DNA of 64,000 bases from the NCBI RefSeq assembly GCF_036023875.1, contig NZ_CP107931.1, positions 2,604,001 to 2,668,000 on the forward strand. The letters run 5' to 3'. Under the pieces are notes generated by a model. That model ran no database searches. It had not been told where the DNA came from and saw only the letters and a program-made list of their open reading frames with translations. The DNA is from Mycobacterium sp. NBC_00419 (GTDB lineage Bacteria; Actinomycetota; Actinomycetes; Mycobacteriales; Mycobacteriaceae). Position 1 is the stretch's first letter; each line of letters begins with the position of its first letter. Shown here one piece after another: positions 7,090 to 17,679 of this stretch. The translations under genes and the position numbers were made by a program.

Positions 7090-8738
7090 TCGCCACAGCG
7101 GCAGGCAGCATCGCCCGGCTGCTGCCCCACCGCAGTGACTACGCAGGCCTGTCCCGGTCATGGCGTCGCGACATCCTGGCCGGGGTCACCGTCGGGGTGG
7201 TGGCACTGCCGCTGGCCCTGGCGTTCGGCATCAGCTCCGGAGTGGGTGCGGCCGCCGGTCTCATCACCGCCGTCATCGCCGGCCTGGTCGCCGCGGTGTT
7301 CGGCGGATCCCACGTCCAGGTGTCCGGGCCGACGGGCGCGATGGCAGTGGTGCTGGCGCCGATCGTCGCCCTGCACGGGATCGGCAGCGTGGCGCTGGTG
7401 ACCGTGCTGGCCGGAGTGGTCGTGCTGACCGCGGGCATCTCCGGTCTGGGACGCGCGGTCACCTTCATCCCGTGGCCGGTCATCGAGGGCTTCACCCTCG
7501 GCATCGCCGCCATCATCTTCTTGCAGCAGGTTCCCGCCGCGTTCGGCACCACTTCCCCGGCCGGCCAGCGCACGCTGGTGGCGGCGTGGAATGTCGTCGC
7601 CCACGCCGAATGGGGTTCGGCGTGGCGGACTTTGGCGGTCGTCGCCTTCGTCGCCGTCCTGATGCTCGGCCTGCCCCTCGTGCACCGCAGCATCCCGGAG
7701 TCGCTGACCGCCGTCGTCGCCGCCACGGTGATCGTGGTGGCCTTCCACATCCCGGTCGCCAGCATCGGGGCACTGCCGTCGCATCTGCCGGCCCCGGTCA
7801 TGCCGCACGCCGACCTCGGGTCGGCGCGGACACTGCTCGGCGCCGCGCTGGCCATCGCCGCACTGGCGGCGATCGAGTCGCTGCTGTCGGCCCGGGTGGC
7901 GGCCACCATGTCGCCGACCGGTCCGTACGACCCTGACCGTGAGCTCGTCGGACAGGGGCTGGCCTCGGTGGCCTCGGGCCTATTCGGTGGCATGCCCGCC
8001 ACCGGCGCGATTGCCCGCACCGCGGTCAACGTGCGCTCCGGTGCGCGCACCCGGGTGTCGGCGATCGTGCACTCGGTTCTGCTGCTCGGCATCGTGTACC
8101 TGGCGACCGGGCCGGTGGCCGCAATTCCGTTGTCCGCCTTGGCCGGCGTGCTGATGGTGACCTCGTTCCGGATGATCTCGGTGACGACGGTGCGCAAGAT
8201 CCTGCGCTCGACCCGGTCGGACGCGGCCACGTTCGTCCTGACGGCGTTCGTCACGATCGGCTTCGACCTGATCGAAGCGGTGGAGATCGGCCTGCTCTTC
8301 GCGGCGTTCTTCGCGCTGCGGACCGTGGCGCGGCGCAGCAGTGTGGTGCGCGAGGAGCTGCCCGGCCCGAGTCAGCCCGGTGACGAGCGCATCGCGTTGC
8401 TCCGCCTTGATGGCGCGATGTTCTTCGGTGCGGCCGAACGCATTTCGGGAGCGATCACCGATGCGGAGCGTCCCGAGGTCACCGTCGTGATCATCCGGAT
8501 GTCACAGCTGGGCATGCTCGACGCCACCGGCGCGCACACCCTGGCCGAGATCGCCGAGGAACTCGAGTCCCGCGGAATCACGGTGATCATCAAGGGAGTG
8601 CGGCCCGAGCACATGACCCTGCTGGAGAACATGGGGATCGTCGACGCGCTGCGCCACGAGAACCACCTGATCGATTCCTTCGACGAGGCCATCGCCCACG
8701 CCCGCTCGCACGTGGCGCACGCCGCCAACCCGGGTTGA
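7086..8738 (+). CDS. SulP/SLC26-family anion transporter with STAS domain
   Basis: 550-aa inner-membrane transporter. After a short N-terminal SLSRSWRRDILAGVTVG there are about 12-14 hydrophobic segments with the SulP signature region (ALPLALAFGISSGVGAAAG, then FGGSHVQVSGPTGAMAVV). A C-terminal STAS domain (about 430-545) carries the LDATG loop at which related proteins are phosphorylated. SulP members carry sulfate or bicarbonate; the substrate cannot be read from sequence and no carbonic anhydrase domain is attached. The GTG start overlaps the arsR stop by 4 bp. Confidence 0.88.
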   Translation: MIATAAGSIARLLPHRSDYAGLSRSWRRDILAGVTVGVVALPLALAFGISSGVGAAAGLITAVIAGLVAAVFGGSHVQVSGPTGAMAVVLAPIVALHGIGSVALVTVLAGVVVLTAGISGLGRAVTFIPWPVIEGFTLGIAAIIFLQQVPAAFGTTSPAGQRTLVAAWNVVAHAEWGSAWRTLAVVAFVAVLMLGLPLVHRSIPESLTAVVAATVIVVAFHIPVASIGALPSHLPAPVMPHADLGSARTLLGAALAIAALAAIESLLSARVAATMSPTGPYDPDRELVGQGLASVASGLFGGMPATGAIARTAVNVRSGARTRVSAIVHSVLLLGIVYLATGPVAAIPLSALAGVLMVTSFRMISVTTVRKILRSTRSDAATFVLTAFVTIGFDLIEAVEIGLLFAAFFALRTVARRSSVVREELPGPSQPGDERIALLRLDGAMFFGAAERISGAITDAERPEVTVVIIRMSQLGMLDATGAHTLAEIAEELESRGITVIIKGVRPEHMTLLENMGIVDALRHENHLIDSFDEAIAHARSHVAHAANPG

Positions 8739-8739
8739 G

Positions 8740-8745
8740 TAGGGT
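8740..8745 (+). promoter_or_regulatory. Probable leaderless -10 element (TAGGGT) of the F420-type oxidoreductase gene
   Basis: TAGGGT begins 2 bp after the sulP stop codon and ends 7 nt before the GTG at 8753. There is no ribosome site in between. This suggests the next gene has its own promoter. Confidence 0.35.
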
Positions 8746-8752
8746 TGATCGA

Positions 8753-9610
8753 GTGCGATTCGCGTTCAAAACATCACCGCAGAACACCACCTGGGCCGAC
8801 ATGCTGGCGGTCTGGCAGGCCGCCGACGATATCGAGGTCTACGAGTCCGGCTGGACGTTCGACCACTTCTATCCGATCTTCGCCGACCCGTCGGGCCCGT
8901 GCCTGGAGGGCTGGACCACGCTGACCGCCTTGGCGCAGGCGACCACGCGGCTGCGGCTCGGCACGCTGGTGACGGGCATCCACTATCGCCACCCGGCCGT
9001 GCTGGCCAATATGGCAGCGGCGCTGGACATCATCTCGGGCGGGCGGCTCGAACTCGGCATCGGCGCCGGGTGGAACGAAGAAGAGTCCGGCGCCTACGGC
9101 ATCGAGCTGGGCAGCATCAAGGAGCGCTTCGACCGTTTCGAAGAGGCCTGCCAGGTCCTCAAGGGTCTGTTGAGCCAGGAAACTACGGACTTCGACGGCA
9201 AGTACTACCAACTGAAGGCTGCCCGCAACGAGCCCAAGGGGCCACAACGTCCGCATCCGCCGATCTGTATCGGTGGCAGCGGTGAGAAGCGGACCCTGCG
9301 GATCACCGCCAAGTACGCCGACCACTGGAACTTCGTCGGTGGACCACCCGAGGAATTCGCCCGCAAGCGCGACGTGCTGAAGGCGCACTGTGCCGACGTC
9401 GGCCGCAACCCGAAGGACATCATGCTGTCGGCGCATGTGCGCCTGGACCCCGAACGCGGATACCGCGGCGTGATCGAGGATTCCATCGCGCTGGGCGCCG
9501 AAGGACTGGACCTTGCGATCGTGTACCTGCCGACCCCGCACGACCCGGCGGTCCTCGAACCGTTGGCGGAGGCGATCCGCGATTCCGGGCTGTGGCGTCC
9601 GGCCGACTGA
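8753..9610 (+). CDS. LLM-class F420-dependent oxidoreductase, Rv1855c family
   Basis: 285-aa luciferase-like TIM-barrel flavin/F420 enzyme. The segments ESGWTFDHFYPIF, TRLRLGTLVTGIHYRHPAVL, GGRLELGIGAGWNEEESGAY, ERFDRFEEAC and HPPICIGGSGEKRTL are the conserved features of this family and match remembered Rv1855c closely. The reaction is probably a hydride transfer using F420H2; the substrate is unknown. The GTG at 8753 gives the expected N-terminus VRFAFKTSPQNTTW. Confidence 0.88.
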   Translation: MRFAFKTSPQNTTWADMLAVWQAADDIEVYESGWTFDHFYPIFADPSGPCLEGWTTLTALAQATTRLRLGTLVTGIHYRHPAVLANMAAALDIISGGRLELGIGAGWNEEESGAYGIELGSIKERFDRFEEACQVLKGLLSQETTDFDGKYYQLKAARNEPKGPQRPHPPICIGGSGEKRTLRITAKYADHWNFVGGPPEEFARKRDVLKAHCADVGRNPKDIMLSAHVRLDPERGYRGVIEDSIALGAEGLDLAIVYLPTPHDPAVLEPLAEAIRDSGLWRPAD

Positions 9611-10052
9611 GCCAGACAACGCCGTTGCGTGGGCCGGCAAAATATTTGCAGCGTCAACTGCCGCCGGAAACCGTTGCTAGAAGCCGAAACGAACGAGTTC
9701 GTCGGCAGTGGCAAGCCGCTCCAGTCGTTCCGGAAACCCCCGGCTCTTCACCGGGTGCCGGAACAATGACCAGGCTATACGCGCTACCCGCGAGCGAGAT
9801 ATCGGGTTGAGGTACACAAGGATCACTCCTGTGGTCGACTTCCAATGACCGGAGCACTACTTTACCGCAGCGACCGCTCCAGCAATTAGACATAGATCAC
9901 ACTGCAAACCTGAGAAGGCGCGCCGATGAATCATCTGATGATTCTGGTGTGACTGGAGTGGCTACAGAGGTTCGGCCCGTCGCCGAGATTGAACCTACGC
10001 AGGGGCCTACTCGCACTTTTCCTGCGTGAGTTCAGTCTCGACGAAGACGTGC
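9611..10052. other. Non-coding gap between convergent genes
   Basis: 442 bp between the oxidoreductase (+) and gltD (-). Frames here are short and without ribosome sites, and the base composition is visibly less GC-rich than the flanks. It holds the three-hairpin element described at 9683-9764 and a 7-bp stem (ACGCAGG/CCTGCGT, 9997-10027, 17-nt loop) that lies just beyond the gltD stop and could help end gltBD transcription. No tRNA-like fold or transposon remnant was recognised. Confidence 0.6.
9683..9764. other. Three consecutive hairpins: candidate structured RNA or bidirectional terminator
   Basis: Hairpin 1 is 9683-9706 (left arm GCCGAAACGAAC against right arm GTTCGTCGGC, two-base bulge). 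Hairpin 2 is 9707-9720 (AGTGG, loop CAAG, CCGCT, one G-U pair). Hairpin 3 is 9727-9764: outer arms GTTCCGG and CCGGAAC, inner arms CCCGG and CCGGG, 7-nt loop. All lie 73-154 nt downstream of the oxidoreductase stop. The pairings are direct observations; strand and function are not known. Confidence 0.45.
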
Positions 10053-11519
10053 CTAGCGCTGCGGGGCGGCCGTCGGCCTGATCGGAGCCGGCAGCGCCGA
10101 ATGACCCATCAGGTGGCGGTCCACGGCGGCAGCGGCAGCTCGCCCCTCGGCGATCGCCCAGACGATCAACGACTGGCCGCGGCCCATGTCACCGGCCACG
10201 TAGACGCCCTTCACCGAGGTGTCGAAGTCCTTGCCGCGCGCCACGTTGCCGCGCCCGTCGAGCTCGACACCGAGATCGGTCAACAGGCCCGGCCGCTCGG
10301 GGCCGACGAAGCCCATCGCCAGCAGAATCAGGTCGGCCTCGAGTTCGAAGTCGGTGCCCTCGACCTTCTCGAACTTGCCGCCGGACATCACCACTTCGTG
10401 GGCGCGCAGCCCGGTGACCTTGCCCTCGTTGCCGAGGAACTTCTCGGTGTTGACCGAGAACACCCGCTCGCCACCCTCCTCGTGGGCCGAGGACACCCGG
10501 AACACCAGCGGGTAGGTCGGCCACGGGGTGACGTCTGCCCGGGTCTCCGGCGGGCGCGGCATGATCTCGAACTGGTGCACGCTGGCGGCGCCCTGACGAT
10601 GCGCGGTGCCCAGGCAGTCGGCGCCGGTGTCGCCGCCGCCGATGATGATCACCTTCTTGCCCTTGGCGGTGATCGGCGGCTGGCCGTCCTCGTCGACCAC
10701 GGGATCGCCCTGCTGAACCTTGTTGGCCCACGGCAGGTACTCCATGGCCTGATAGATGCCCTCGAACTGGCGGCCCGGGATCGGCAGGTCACGCCAGGCG
10801 GTCGCGCCGCCGGCCAGCACGACCGCGTCGTACTCGTCGCGCAGCTGCTCGACGGTGATGTCGACGCCCACGTTGACGCCGGCGCGGAAGGTGGTGCCCT
10901 CGGCCTCCATCTGGGCCAGCCGGCGGTCGATGTGGCGCTTTTCCATCTTGAACTCGGGGATGCCGTAACGCAGCAGCCCGCCGATGCGGTCGGCCCGCTC
11001 GAAGACCGTGACGTCGTGTCCGGCGCGGGTCAGCTGCTGGGCGGCGGCGAGCCCGGCGGGGCCGGAGCCGACGACGGCGACCTTCTTGCCGGTGATCACG
11101 TGCGGCGGCATCGGGACGACCCAGCCCTCATCGAAGGCGTTGTCGATGATCTCGACCTCGACCTGCTTGATCGTCACCGGATCCTGGTTGATACCGAGCA
11201 CACAGGACGCCTCACACGGCGCGGGGCACAGCCGCCCGGTGAACTCCGGGAAGTTGTTGGTGGCGTGCAACCGCTCGATCGCATCCTGCCAGCGGTCCCG
11301 GTATACCAGGTCGTTCCACTCCGGAATGAGGTTGCCCAGCGGACAGCCGTTGTGGCAGAACGGGATTCCACAGTCCATGCAGCGCGACGCCTGATGCTCC
11401 AGGGTGTCATGGGAGAAGTCCTCGTAGACCTCTTTCCAGTCCCGCAGGCGCAGATCCACCGGACGGCGGGTCGGCAACTCGCGGTGGGTGAACTTCATGA
11501 AGCCTGACGGATCAGCCAT
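10053..11519 (-). CDS. gltD: Glutamate synthase (NADPH) small subunit
   Basis: 488 aa. Feeds electrons from NADPH through FAD and Fe-S clusters to GltB for glutamate synthesis. The N-terminal cysteine cluster [13 protein letters not shown] (C47, C50, C55, C59) and a second set (CPAPCEASC) bind Fe-S. FAD and NADPH Rossmann motifs follow ([23 protein letters not shown]), and [17 protein letters not shown] near the end contacts FAD. The ATG at 11519 overlaps the gltB stop by 8 bp, so GltD is translationally coupled to GltB. Orthologue of Rv3858c. Confidence 0.97.
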   Translation of the reverse strand: MADPSGFMKFTHRELPTRRPVDLRLRDWKEVYEDFSHDTLEHQASRCMDCGIPFCHNGCPLGNLIPEWNDLVYRDRWQDAIERLHATNNFPEFTGRLCPAPCEASCVLGINQDPVTIKQVEVEIIDNAFDEGWVVPMPPHVITGKKVAVVGSGPAGLAAAQQLTRAGHDVTVFERADRIGGLLRYGIPEFKMEKRHIDRRLAQMEAEGTTFRAGVNVGVDITVEQLRDEYDAVVLAGGATAWRDLPIPGRQFEGIYQAMEYLPWANKVQQGDPVVDEDGQPPITAKGKKVIIIGGGDTGADCLGTAHRQGAASVHQFEIMPRPPETRADVTPWPTYPLVFRVSSAHEEGGERVFSVNTEKFLGNEGKVTGLRAHEVVMSGGKFEKVEGTDFELEADLILLAMGFVGPERPGLLTDLGVELDGRGNVARGKDFDTSVKGVYVAGDMGRGQSLIVWAIAEGRAAAAAVDRHLMGHSALPAPIRPTAAPQR

Positions 11520-14500
11520 GAGCTGCCGCCATGATCGCCTTGTCGACATCCTCGCCGGCAGCCTCGGCTGCGGCGATGGCCTGCAGCACCAGCTTGTAGT
11601 CGCGCGGCATTACTTTCACGAAGTTACCTACCTGTTCCGGCCAGTTCGCCAAGATGCGCTGGCCCACAGCCGAATCGGTGGCATCGGTATGCGCGGCAAT
11701 CATGTCGCGCAGCCACCCTTCGTCGGAGTCGTCGAATTCGTCGATGTCCACCATCTCGGTGTTGAGGTTGGCGGGCAGCTGCCCGTCGGGGTCGTACACG
11801 TACGCCACGCCACCGGACATACCCGCGGCGAAGTTGCGGCCGGTCTCACCGAGGATGACCACCCGGCCACCGGTCATGTACTCGCAGCCGTGATCGCCGA
11901 CACCCTCGACCACCGCTTGGGCGCCGGAGTTACGCACGGCGAACCGCTCGCCCACCGTGCCGCGGATGAACGCCTGGCCGGCAGTGGCGCCGAACAGGAT
12001 GACGTTGCCGCCGATGATGTTGTCCTCGGCGACATAGCCTTCCGGAGCGTTGTCCGACGGGCGCAGCACGATCCGGCCACCCGAGAGACCCTTGCCGACG
12101 TAGTCGTTGGCGTCGCCGTAGACCCGCAGGGTGATGCCCTTGGGCACGAACGCACCGAAGCTGTTGCCTGCCGACCCGGTGAACGTGATGTCGATGGTGC
12201 TGTCCGGAAGACCTTTGGCGCCATAGGCTTTGGTCAGCTCGTGGCCCAGCATGGTGCCGACGGTGCGGTTGGTGTTGGCGATCGTCGTGGCGAAGCGGAC
12301 GGGCGTACCGGAGTCCAGCGCCTCCCGGCTCATCACGATGAGCTGCTGATCAAGCGCCTTGTCCAGACCGTGGTCCTGACGCGAGCTGCAGTACAGGTCC
12401 TGGTTCATGAAGGCCGAATCCGGCTCGTGCAGAACCGGAGTCAGGTCCAGCTTGTGGGCCTTCCAGTGCTCGGCGGCCTGCGTGGTGTCCAGCGCGCTGA
12501 CCTGGCCGACCATCTCGTTGACGGTGCGGAAGCCCAGCTGGGCCATGAGTTCGCGGACCTCTTCGGCGATGAACATGAAGAAGTTCTCCACGAACTCCGG
12601 CTTGCCGTTGAACCGCTCACGCAGCACCGGGTTCTGGGTGGCCACCCCCACCGGGCAGGTGTCGAGGTGGCAGACCCGCATCATGATGCAACCCGAGACC
12701 ACCAGCGGCGCGGTGGCGAAGCCGAACTCCTCGGCTCCCAGCAGCGCGGCGACGACGACGTCACGGCCGGTCTTGAGCTGGCCGTCGACCTGGACCACGA
12801 TCCGGTCCCGAAGTCCGTTGAGCAGCAAGGTCTGCTGCGTCTCGGCCAGGCCCAACTCCCACGGCGCACCGGCATGCTTCATCGACGTCAGGGGGGTCGC
12901 ACCCGTGCCGCCGTCGTGACCGGAGATCAGCACCACGTCGGCGTGCGCCTTGGACACACCGGCCGCGACGGTGCCGACGCCGTTCTCCGACACCAGCTTC
13001 ACGTGCACGCGGGCCTGCGGGTTGGCGTTCTTCAGGTCGTGGATCAGCTGCGCCAGATCCTCGATCGAGTAGATGTCGTGGTGCGGCGGCGGCGAGATCA
13101 GACCCACGCCGGGCGTCGAGTGTCGCACCTCGGCCACCCACGGGTACACCTTGTGACCCGGAAGCTGGCCGCCCTCACCGGGTTTGGCGCCCTGGGCCAT
13201 TTTGATCTGGATGTCGGTGCAGTTGCTCAGGTAGTGCGAGGTCACCCCGAACCGGCCGGAGGCCACCTGCTTGATCGCGCTGCGCCGCCAGTCGCCGTTC
13301 GGGTCGCGGTCGAAACGCTTGACGTCCTCGCCGCCCTCACCGGAGTTCGACCGGGCACCGAGACGGTTCATCGCGATCGCCAGCGTCTCGTGCGCCTCGG
13401 CCGAGATCGAGCCGTAGCTCATCGCACCGGTGGAGAACCGCTTGACGATATCGGCGGCCGACTCCACCTCTTCGATCGGAATCGACGGGCGCGCACCGTC
13501 TTTGAACTTCAGCAGGCCGCGCAGCGAGGCCATCCGCTCGCTCTGGTCGTCGACCAGCTTGGTGTACTCCTTGAAGATCGAGTACTGCCCGGTGCGGGTG
13601 GAATGCTGCAGCTTGAACACCGTGTCCGGATTGAACAGGTGGTACTCGCCTTCGCGGCGCCACTGGTATTCGCCACCGACCTCGAGTTCGCGGTGGGCGC
13701 GCTCGTCGGGGCGATCCAGGTAGGCCAGCTGGTGGCGGGTGGCGACGTCGGCGGCGATGTCGTCGAGGTCGATCCCGCCGACCGGGCAGTACAGCCCGGT
13801 GAAGTACTCGTCGAGCACCGCCTGCGAGATGCCGATGGCCTGGAACAGCTGGGCGCCGGTGTAGGAGGCCAGGGTGGAGATGCCCATCTTCGACATCACC
13901 TTCAGCACACCCTTGCCGGCTGCCTTGATGTAATTCTGCAGGGCCTTCTCACGGTCGATGCCCTGGATGACGCCTCTGTCGATCATGTCGGCGATCGACT
14001 CGAAGGCCATGTAGGGGTTGACCGCGGCGGCACCGAAGCCCACCAGCGCGGCCATGTGGTGCACCTCGCGGGCGTCACCGGCCTCCACGACCAGGCCCAC
14101 CTGGGTGCGGGTGCGGGTGCGGACCAGGTGGTGGTGGATGGCCGAGACGGCCAGCAGCGACGGGATCGGCGCCAGGTTCTCGTTGGACTCCCGATCGGAG
14201 ATGATCAGCAGCTGCGCACCCTCAGCGATGGCTTTCGACGCCGCGTCGCGGATGTCGTCGAGCGCGCGACGCAGGCCCTCGCCGCCCTTGGCGACCGGGT
14301 ACAGACATCGGATGACGGCCGAGCGCATCCCGTGCTTGCGGCCGCGGATCTCGTTATCGGGGTCGAGGTTGATCAGCTTGGCCAGCTCGTGGTTGCGCAG
14401 GATCGGCTGCGGCAACACGATCTGGTGGCAGGACTGTGCGGTCGGGTTGAGCAGGTCGCCCTCCGGGCCGACGGTGCCCTGCAGGCTCGTCACCACCTCT

Positions 14501-16086
14501 TCGCGGATGGCGTCCAGCGGCGGGTTGGTCACCTGGGCGAACAGCTGCTGGAAGTAGTCGAACAGCATCCGCGGCCGTGCGGAGAGCACCGCGATCGGGG
14601 TGTCGGTGCCCATCGAGCCGAGCGGCTCGGCCCCGGCGCGCGCCATCGGCGCCACCAGCAGGTTGAGCTCCTCGTAGGTGTAGCCGAAGGCCTGCTGGCG
14701 CAGCACCACCCGGTGGTGCGGCATCCGCACGTACGGGCCCTGGGGCAGGTCGTCGAGGTGGAACAGCTGCTCGTCGAGCCAGTCCTGGTAGGGGTTCTGC
14801 TCGGCCAGTTCGGCCTTGATCTCCTCGTCGGCGACGATGCGGCCCTGGGCGGTGTCGACCAGGAACATGCGGCCGGGCTGCAGCCGCATGCGCTTGACCA
14901 CCTTGGCCGGGTCCAGGTCGAGCACGCCGGCTTCGGAGGCCATGACCACCAGGCCGTCGTCGGTGATCCAGATCCGCGAGGGCCGCAGGCCGTTGCGGTC
15001 GAGGACGGCGCCGACGACGGTGCCGTCGGAGAAGCACACCGAGGCGGGGCCGTCCCACGGCTCCATCAGCGAGGAGTGGTACTCGTAGAACGCGCGTTGC
15101 GCCGGGTCCATCGACGCGTTGCGCTCCCAGGCCTCCGGGATCATCATCAGCACGGCGTGGGCCAGGCTGCGCCCGCCCAGGTGCAGCAGTTCGAGAACCT
15201 CGTCGAAGCGTGCGGTGTCCGAGGCGCCGGGGGTGCAGACCGGGAAGACCTTCTCGACGTCGGTGCCGAAGATCTCGGTCTTGATCAGTGCCTCGCGGGC
15301 GCGCATCCAGTTCTCGTTGCCGGTGACGGTGTTGATCTCACCGTTGTGGGCGATCCGGCGGAACGGGTGGGCCAGCGGCCACGACGGGAAGGTGTTGGTG
15401 GAGAACCGCGAATGCACAACGCCCAGAGCGCTTTCCATGCGCTCGTCTTGCAGGTCGAGGTAGAACGCCTTGAGCTGCGGGGTGGTCAGCATGCCCTTGT
15501 AGACGAAGGTCTGACCGGAAAGGCTTGGGAAATAGACGGTTTCGCGTCCGGGGCCGTCCTGGCCGGGGCCCTTGGAGCCCAGCTCGTGCTCGGCGCGCTT
15601 GCGGATCACGTAAGCCTTGCGCTCCAGGTCCATCCCGGAGGCCCCGCCGATGAACACCTGGCGGAAGGTGGGCATCGCGTCGCGGGACAGCGCGCCCAGC
15701 GAGGAGTCGTCGGTGGGCACGTCGCGCCAGCCGAGCACCTGCAGGCCTTCGGCTTCGACGATCTTCTCGACGGCCTCACATGCCGTGACGGCGTCACGGG
15801 CGGACTGCGGCAGGAAGGCAATGCCGGTGGCGTACGAACCCTCGGCCGGAAGCTCGAAGTCGACAACGGCACGCAGGAAGCTGTCGGGAACCTGAAGCAG
15901 GATGCCCGCGCCGTCGCCGCTGTGCGGCTCGGCACCGGCGGCACCGCGGTGTTCTAGGTTCAGCAGGGCGGTGATCGCCTTGTCGACGATGTCGCGGCTG
16001 CGCCGCCCGTGCATGTCGACCACCATGGCGACGCCACACGCATCATGTTCATACGCGGGGTTGTACAGCCCGACACTCCTGGGCAT
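11512..16086 (-). CDS. gltB: Glutamate synthase (NADPH) large subunit
   Basis: 1524 aa. Converts glutamine and 2-oxoglutarate to two glutamates. Class II glutaminase domain at the N-terminus with the nucleophile C17 in [10 protein letters not shown], exposed after removal of a short propeptide. Then the central domain and the FMN/Fe-S synthase domain ([63 protein letters not shown]), and the C-terminal GXGXG beta-helix ([28 protein letters not shown]). The ATG at 16086 has an upstream AGGTG; the ATG at 16110 has no ribosome site and would lengthen the propeptide. Orthologue of Rv3859c. Confidence 0.97.
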   Translation of the reverse strand: MPRSVGLYNPAYEHDACGVAMVVDMHGRRSRDIVDKAITALLNLEHRGAAGAEPHSGDGAGILLQVPDSFLRAVVDFELPAEGSYATGIAFLPQSARDAVTACEAVEKIVEAEGLQVLGWRDVPTDDSSLGALSRDAMPTFRQVFIGGASGMDLERKAYVIRKRAEHELGSKGPGQDGPGRETVYFPSLSGQTFVYKGMLTTPQLKAFYLDLQDERMESALGVVHSRFSTNTFPSWPLAHPFRRIAHNGEINTVTGNENWMRAREALIKTEIFGTDVEKVFPVCTPGASDTARFDEVLELLHLGGRSLAHAVLMMIPEAWERNASMDPAQRAFYEYHSSLMEPWDGPASVCFSDGTVVGAVLDRNGLRPSRIWITDDGLVVMASEAGVLDLDPAKVVKRMRLQPGRMFLVDTAQGRIVADEEIKAELAEQNPYQDWLDEQLFHLDDLPQGPYVRMPHHRVVLRQQAFGYTYEELNLLVAPMARAGAEPLGSMGTDTPIAVLSARPRMLFDYFQQLFAQVTNPPLDAIREEVVTSLQGTVGPEGDLLNPTAQSCHQIVLPQPILRNHELAKLINLDPDNEIRGRKHGMRSAVIRCLYPVAKGGEGLRRALDDIRDAASKAIAEGAQLLIISDRESNENLAPIPSLLAVSAIHHHLVRTRTRTQVGLVVEAGDAREVHHMAALVGFGAAAVNPYMAFESIADMIDRGVIQGIDREKALQNYIKAAGKGVLKVMSKMGISTLASYTGAQLFQAIGISQAVLDEYFTGLYCPVGGIDLDDIAADVATRHQLAYLDRPDERAHRELEVGGEYQWRREGEYHLFNPDTVFKLQHSTRTGQYSIFKEYTKLVDDQSERMASLRGLLKFKDGARPSIPIEEVESAADIVKRFSTGAMSYGSISAEAHETLAIAMNRLGARSNSGEGGEDVKRFDRDPNGDWRRSAIKQVASGRFGVTSHYLSNCTDIQIKMAQGAKPGEGGQLPGHKVYPWVAEVRHSTPGVGLISPPPHHDIYSIEDLAQLIHDLKNANPQARVHVKLVSENGVGTVAAGVSKAHADVVLISGHDGGTGATPLTSMKHAGAPWELGLAETQQTLLLNGLRDRIVVQVDGQLKTGRDVVVAALLGAEEFGFATAPLVVSGCIMMRVCHLDTCPVGVATQNPVLRERFNGKPEFVENFFMFIAEEVRELMAQLGFRTVNEMVGQVSALDTTQAAEHWKAHKLDLTPVLHEPDSAFMNQDLYCSSRQDHGLDKALDQQLIVMSREALDSGTPVRFATTIANTNRTVGTMLGHELTKAYGAKGLPDSTIDITFTGSAGNSFGAFVPKGITLRVYGDANDYVGKGLSGGRIVLRPSDNAPEGYVAEDNIIGGNVILFGATAGQAFIRGTVGERFAVRNSGAQAVVEGVGDHGCEYMTGGRVVILGETGRNFAAGMSGGVAYVYDPDGQLPANLNTEMVDIDEFDDSDEGWLRDMIAAHTDATDSAVGQRILANWPEQVGNFVKVMPRDYKLVLQAIAAAEAAGEDVDKAIMAAAHG

Positions 16087-16605
16087 TCGCACCTGGCCCT
16101 TCACAAGCATTATTTGCGCGACAAATCGTGATACGTCGCCGCGCCCCGTCAGGGGGTCCTCCGTGCGTCGGTGAACGGCGGCCCTACTGTGGTGTCAACA
16201 AGTCGTAAAACGATATGACAAACACCGCCTGACATGCCAACTTAGTGCAGGCTAAGTTGGCTGGCGGGCGGTTCTGCGCCGCGCTGCGGCGTTCTCCGGC
16301 GAACACCTACGGAATCCGTCGTCTACGTCGCCTTTTGAGAACCTGTTGCACTTTCGGGGTGCCCGCGGCCAGACGAGGTCGACCGTGGCCGGTTTTGCGG
16401 GCTGTTTGCTGTGGACCGCGCCTGGCGGGACGCGAGGTGCTAAACACCACACGCCGGCGACCATCGCCGCAGGTCGCGGGCGTCAGGGACGGCCGCCCGG
16501 GACTTTGCGCAAAGTCTGGGTGGATTCTTAGGAACAGCTGGGCGCCGACCTGGGGAATTGCGCACACGGGGATACTGAAGCGGTCCCCTGGATACGAAAG
16601 AGACC
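16087..16605. other. Divergent control region of gltBD and the ATPase-kinase pair
   Basis: 519 bp with no convincing gene; the small frames seen here have no ribosome sites. It contains the 26-bp palindrome at 16236-16261 and a second dyad-rich stretch at 16191-16226 (TCGT-AAA-ACGA flanked by TGTCA and TGACA). The region also includes the GAAAGAGA ribosome site of the ATPase gene. Confidence 0.6.
16236..16261. promoter_or_regulatory. 26-bp palindrome upstream of gltB
   Basis: GCCAACTTA and TAAGTTGGC are perfect 9-bp arms around an 8-bp spacer, 150 bp upstream of gltB. It is likely an operator. The core TTAG...GCTAA resembles an IdeR box but matches only about 12 of 19 positions, and it does not fit a GlnR box, so the regulator is left open. 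Confidence 0.5.
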
Positions 16606-17679
16606 ATGACCGACCGCGACGATTTCTCCCGCGAGCGCAACCGGGCGCCTGCCCCGCCGCCGGCCCGCCCGCCGGTTGATCCGGGCCCGCCGACGGTGCA
16701 GATGCCCCGCATCGACCCGCGCCAGGCGCCGCCGCGAGCCCCCTATCCCCCGCTGCCCGCGCCGCCTGCTCCGCGCACCGTGAAGCCCAAACCGACCCGG
16801 GGATGGCGCCGGGCGGTACACGCGGGCACCTTCGGCCTGGTCAATCCGGGTCCGTCGCGCACCGACCGGCGCCAGGCCGCGATGGAGGCCATGGTGGCCG
16901 CACCGCTGCGCGGGCACTACAAGATCGGCGTGCTCGGCAAGGGCGGGGTCGGTAAGACGACGGTGGCCGCCAGCGTCGGTTCGGTGCTCGCCGAGTTGCG
17001 CCGCGGTGACCGGGTGGTGGCCGTGGACGCCGATACCGCGTTTGGCAGGCTGGGCAGCCGCATCGACCCGCGCGCTGATGGCTCCTATCTGGAGCTGGCG
17101 CGCAACAAGAACCTGCAGTCCTTCGCCGAGGTACTGACCCGGATGGGCAGCAACTCGGCTGGACTGTTCGTGCTGGCCGGCGAAAACGGCAGCCGCCGAG
17201 GAATTTTGGATCCGGCGATCTACCGCGAGGCGACCATGCGCCTGGACCGCCACTTCACCATCTCGATCGTCGACTGCGGTTCGACGATGGACGCCCCTGT
17301 CACCCAGGAGGCGCTGCGCGACATGGACGCGCTGATCGTGGTGTCCTCGCCCTGGCCCGACGGCGCCTCGGCAGCCGCGCAGACCATGGAATGGCTTGCC
17401 CACCATGGCAAGACCGGGTTGATGCAGCGCTCGGTGGTGGTGCTCAACGATTCCGACGGGCACTCCGACAAGCGCACCCGCGGCACGCTGGCCCAGCAGT
17501 TCCGGGCCCGCGGCCAGGCGGTGGTGGAGGTGCCGTTCGATCCGGGGCTACGCCCGGGCGGGGTGATCAACAGCACCGGTGAGATGGCGGCGCCGACGCG
17601 GGAGGCGTTCGTGGAAGTCGCGGCAGTGCTCGCGCAGTTCTTCGCCACCCTGCCCCACCATGGATCCAAACCCCGTTAG
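16606..17679 (+). CDS. MinD/ParA-like ATPase with Pro-rich N-terminus (Rv3860/EspI type)
   Basis: 357 aa, cytosolic. Residues 1-65 are rich in Pro and Arg. The rest is a MinD/ParA-like domain with the deviant Walker A GKGGVGKTT at 111-119, VVAVDADTAFGRLGSRID, and ISIVDCGSTMDAP as the Walker B region. M. tuberculosis Rv3860 has the same place and strand beside gltB and belongs to the family that includes EspI (Rv3876) and Rv3888c. Members of this family sit with ESX systems and are thought to affect their activity; no reaction beyond ATP hydrolysis can be stated. The kinase gene starts inside its last 20 bp, so the two are co-translated. Confidence 0.85.
   Translation: MTDRDDFSRERNRAPAPPPARPPVDPGPPTVQMPRIDPRQAPPRAPYPPLPAPPAPRTVKPKPTRGWRRAVHAGTFGLVNPGPSRTDRRQAAMEAMVAAPLRGHYKIGVLGKGGVGKTTVAASVGSVLAELRRGDRVVAVDADTAFGRLGSRIDPRADGSYLELARNKNLQSFAEVLTRMGSNSAGLFVLAGENGSRRGILDPAIYREATMRLDRHFTISIVDCGSTMDAPVTQEALRDMDALIVVSSPWPDGASAAAQTMEWLAHHGKTGLMQRSVVVLNDSDGHSDKRTRGTLAQQFRARGQAVVEVPFDPGLRPGGVINSTGEMAAPTREAFVEVAAVLAQFFATLPHHGSKPR

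Noticed and set aside
9689..9702. A second SOS box (ACGAAC-GA-GTTCGT)
   Set aside because: The spacer is 2 bp, not 4, and the sequence is part of a longer hairpin.
9611..10052. tRNA, IS remnant or att site in the convergent gap
   Set aside because: No cloverleaf, no transposase fragment, and no terminal repeats or target duplication were found.
11488..15957. A 1489-codon open frame on the plus strand opposite gltB
   Set aside because: It is exactly antisense to a conserved gltB, has Arg/His/Gly/Val-rich nonsense composition and no family motif. Long antisense frames are expected at this G+C.
16236..16261. IdeR iron box upstream of gltB
   Set aside because: Only about 12 of 19 consensus positions match, and the perfect arms extend in a different register from the IdeR dyad. 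Kept as an unassigned palindrome.
16245..16679. A 144-codon frame between gltB and the MinD ATPase gene
   Set aside because: Arg/Cys-rich, no ribosome site, overlaps the ATPase gene in another frame and contains half of the palindrome.
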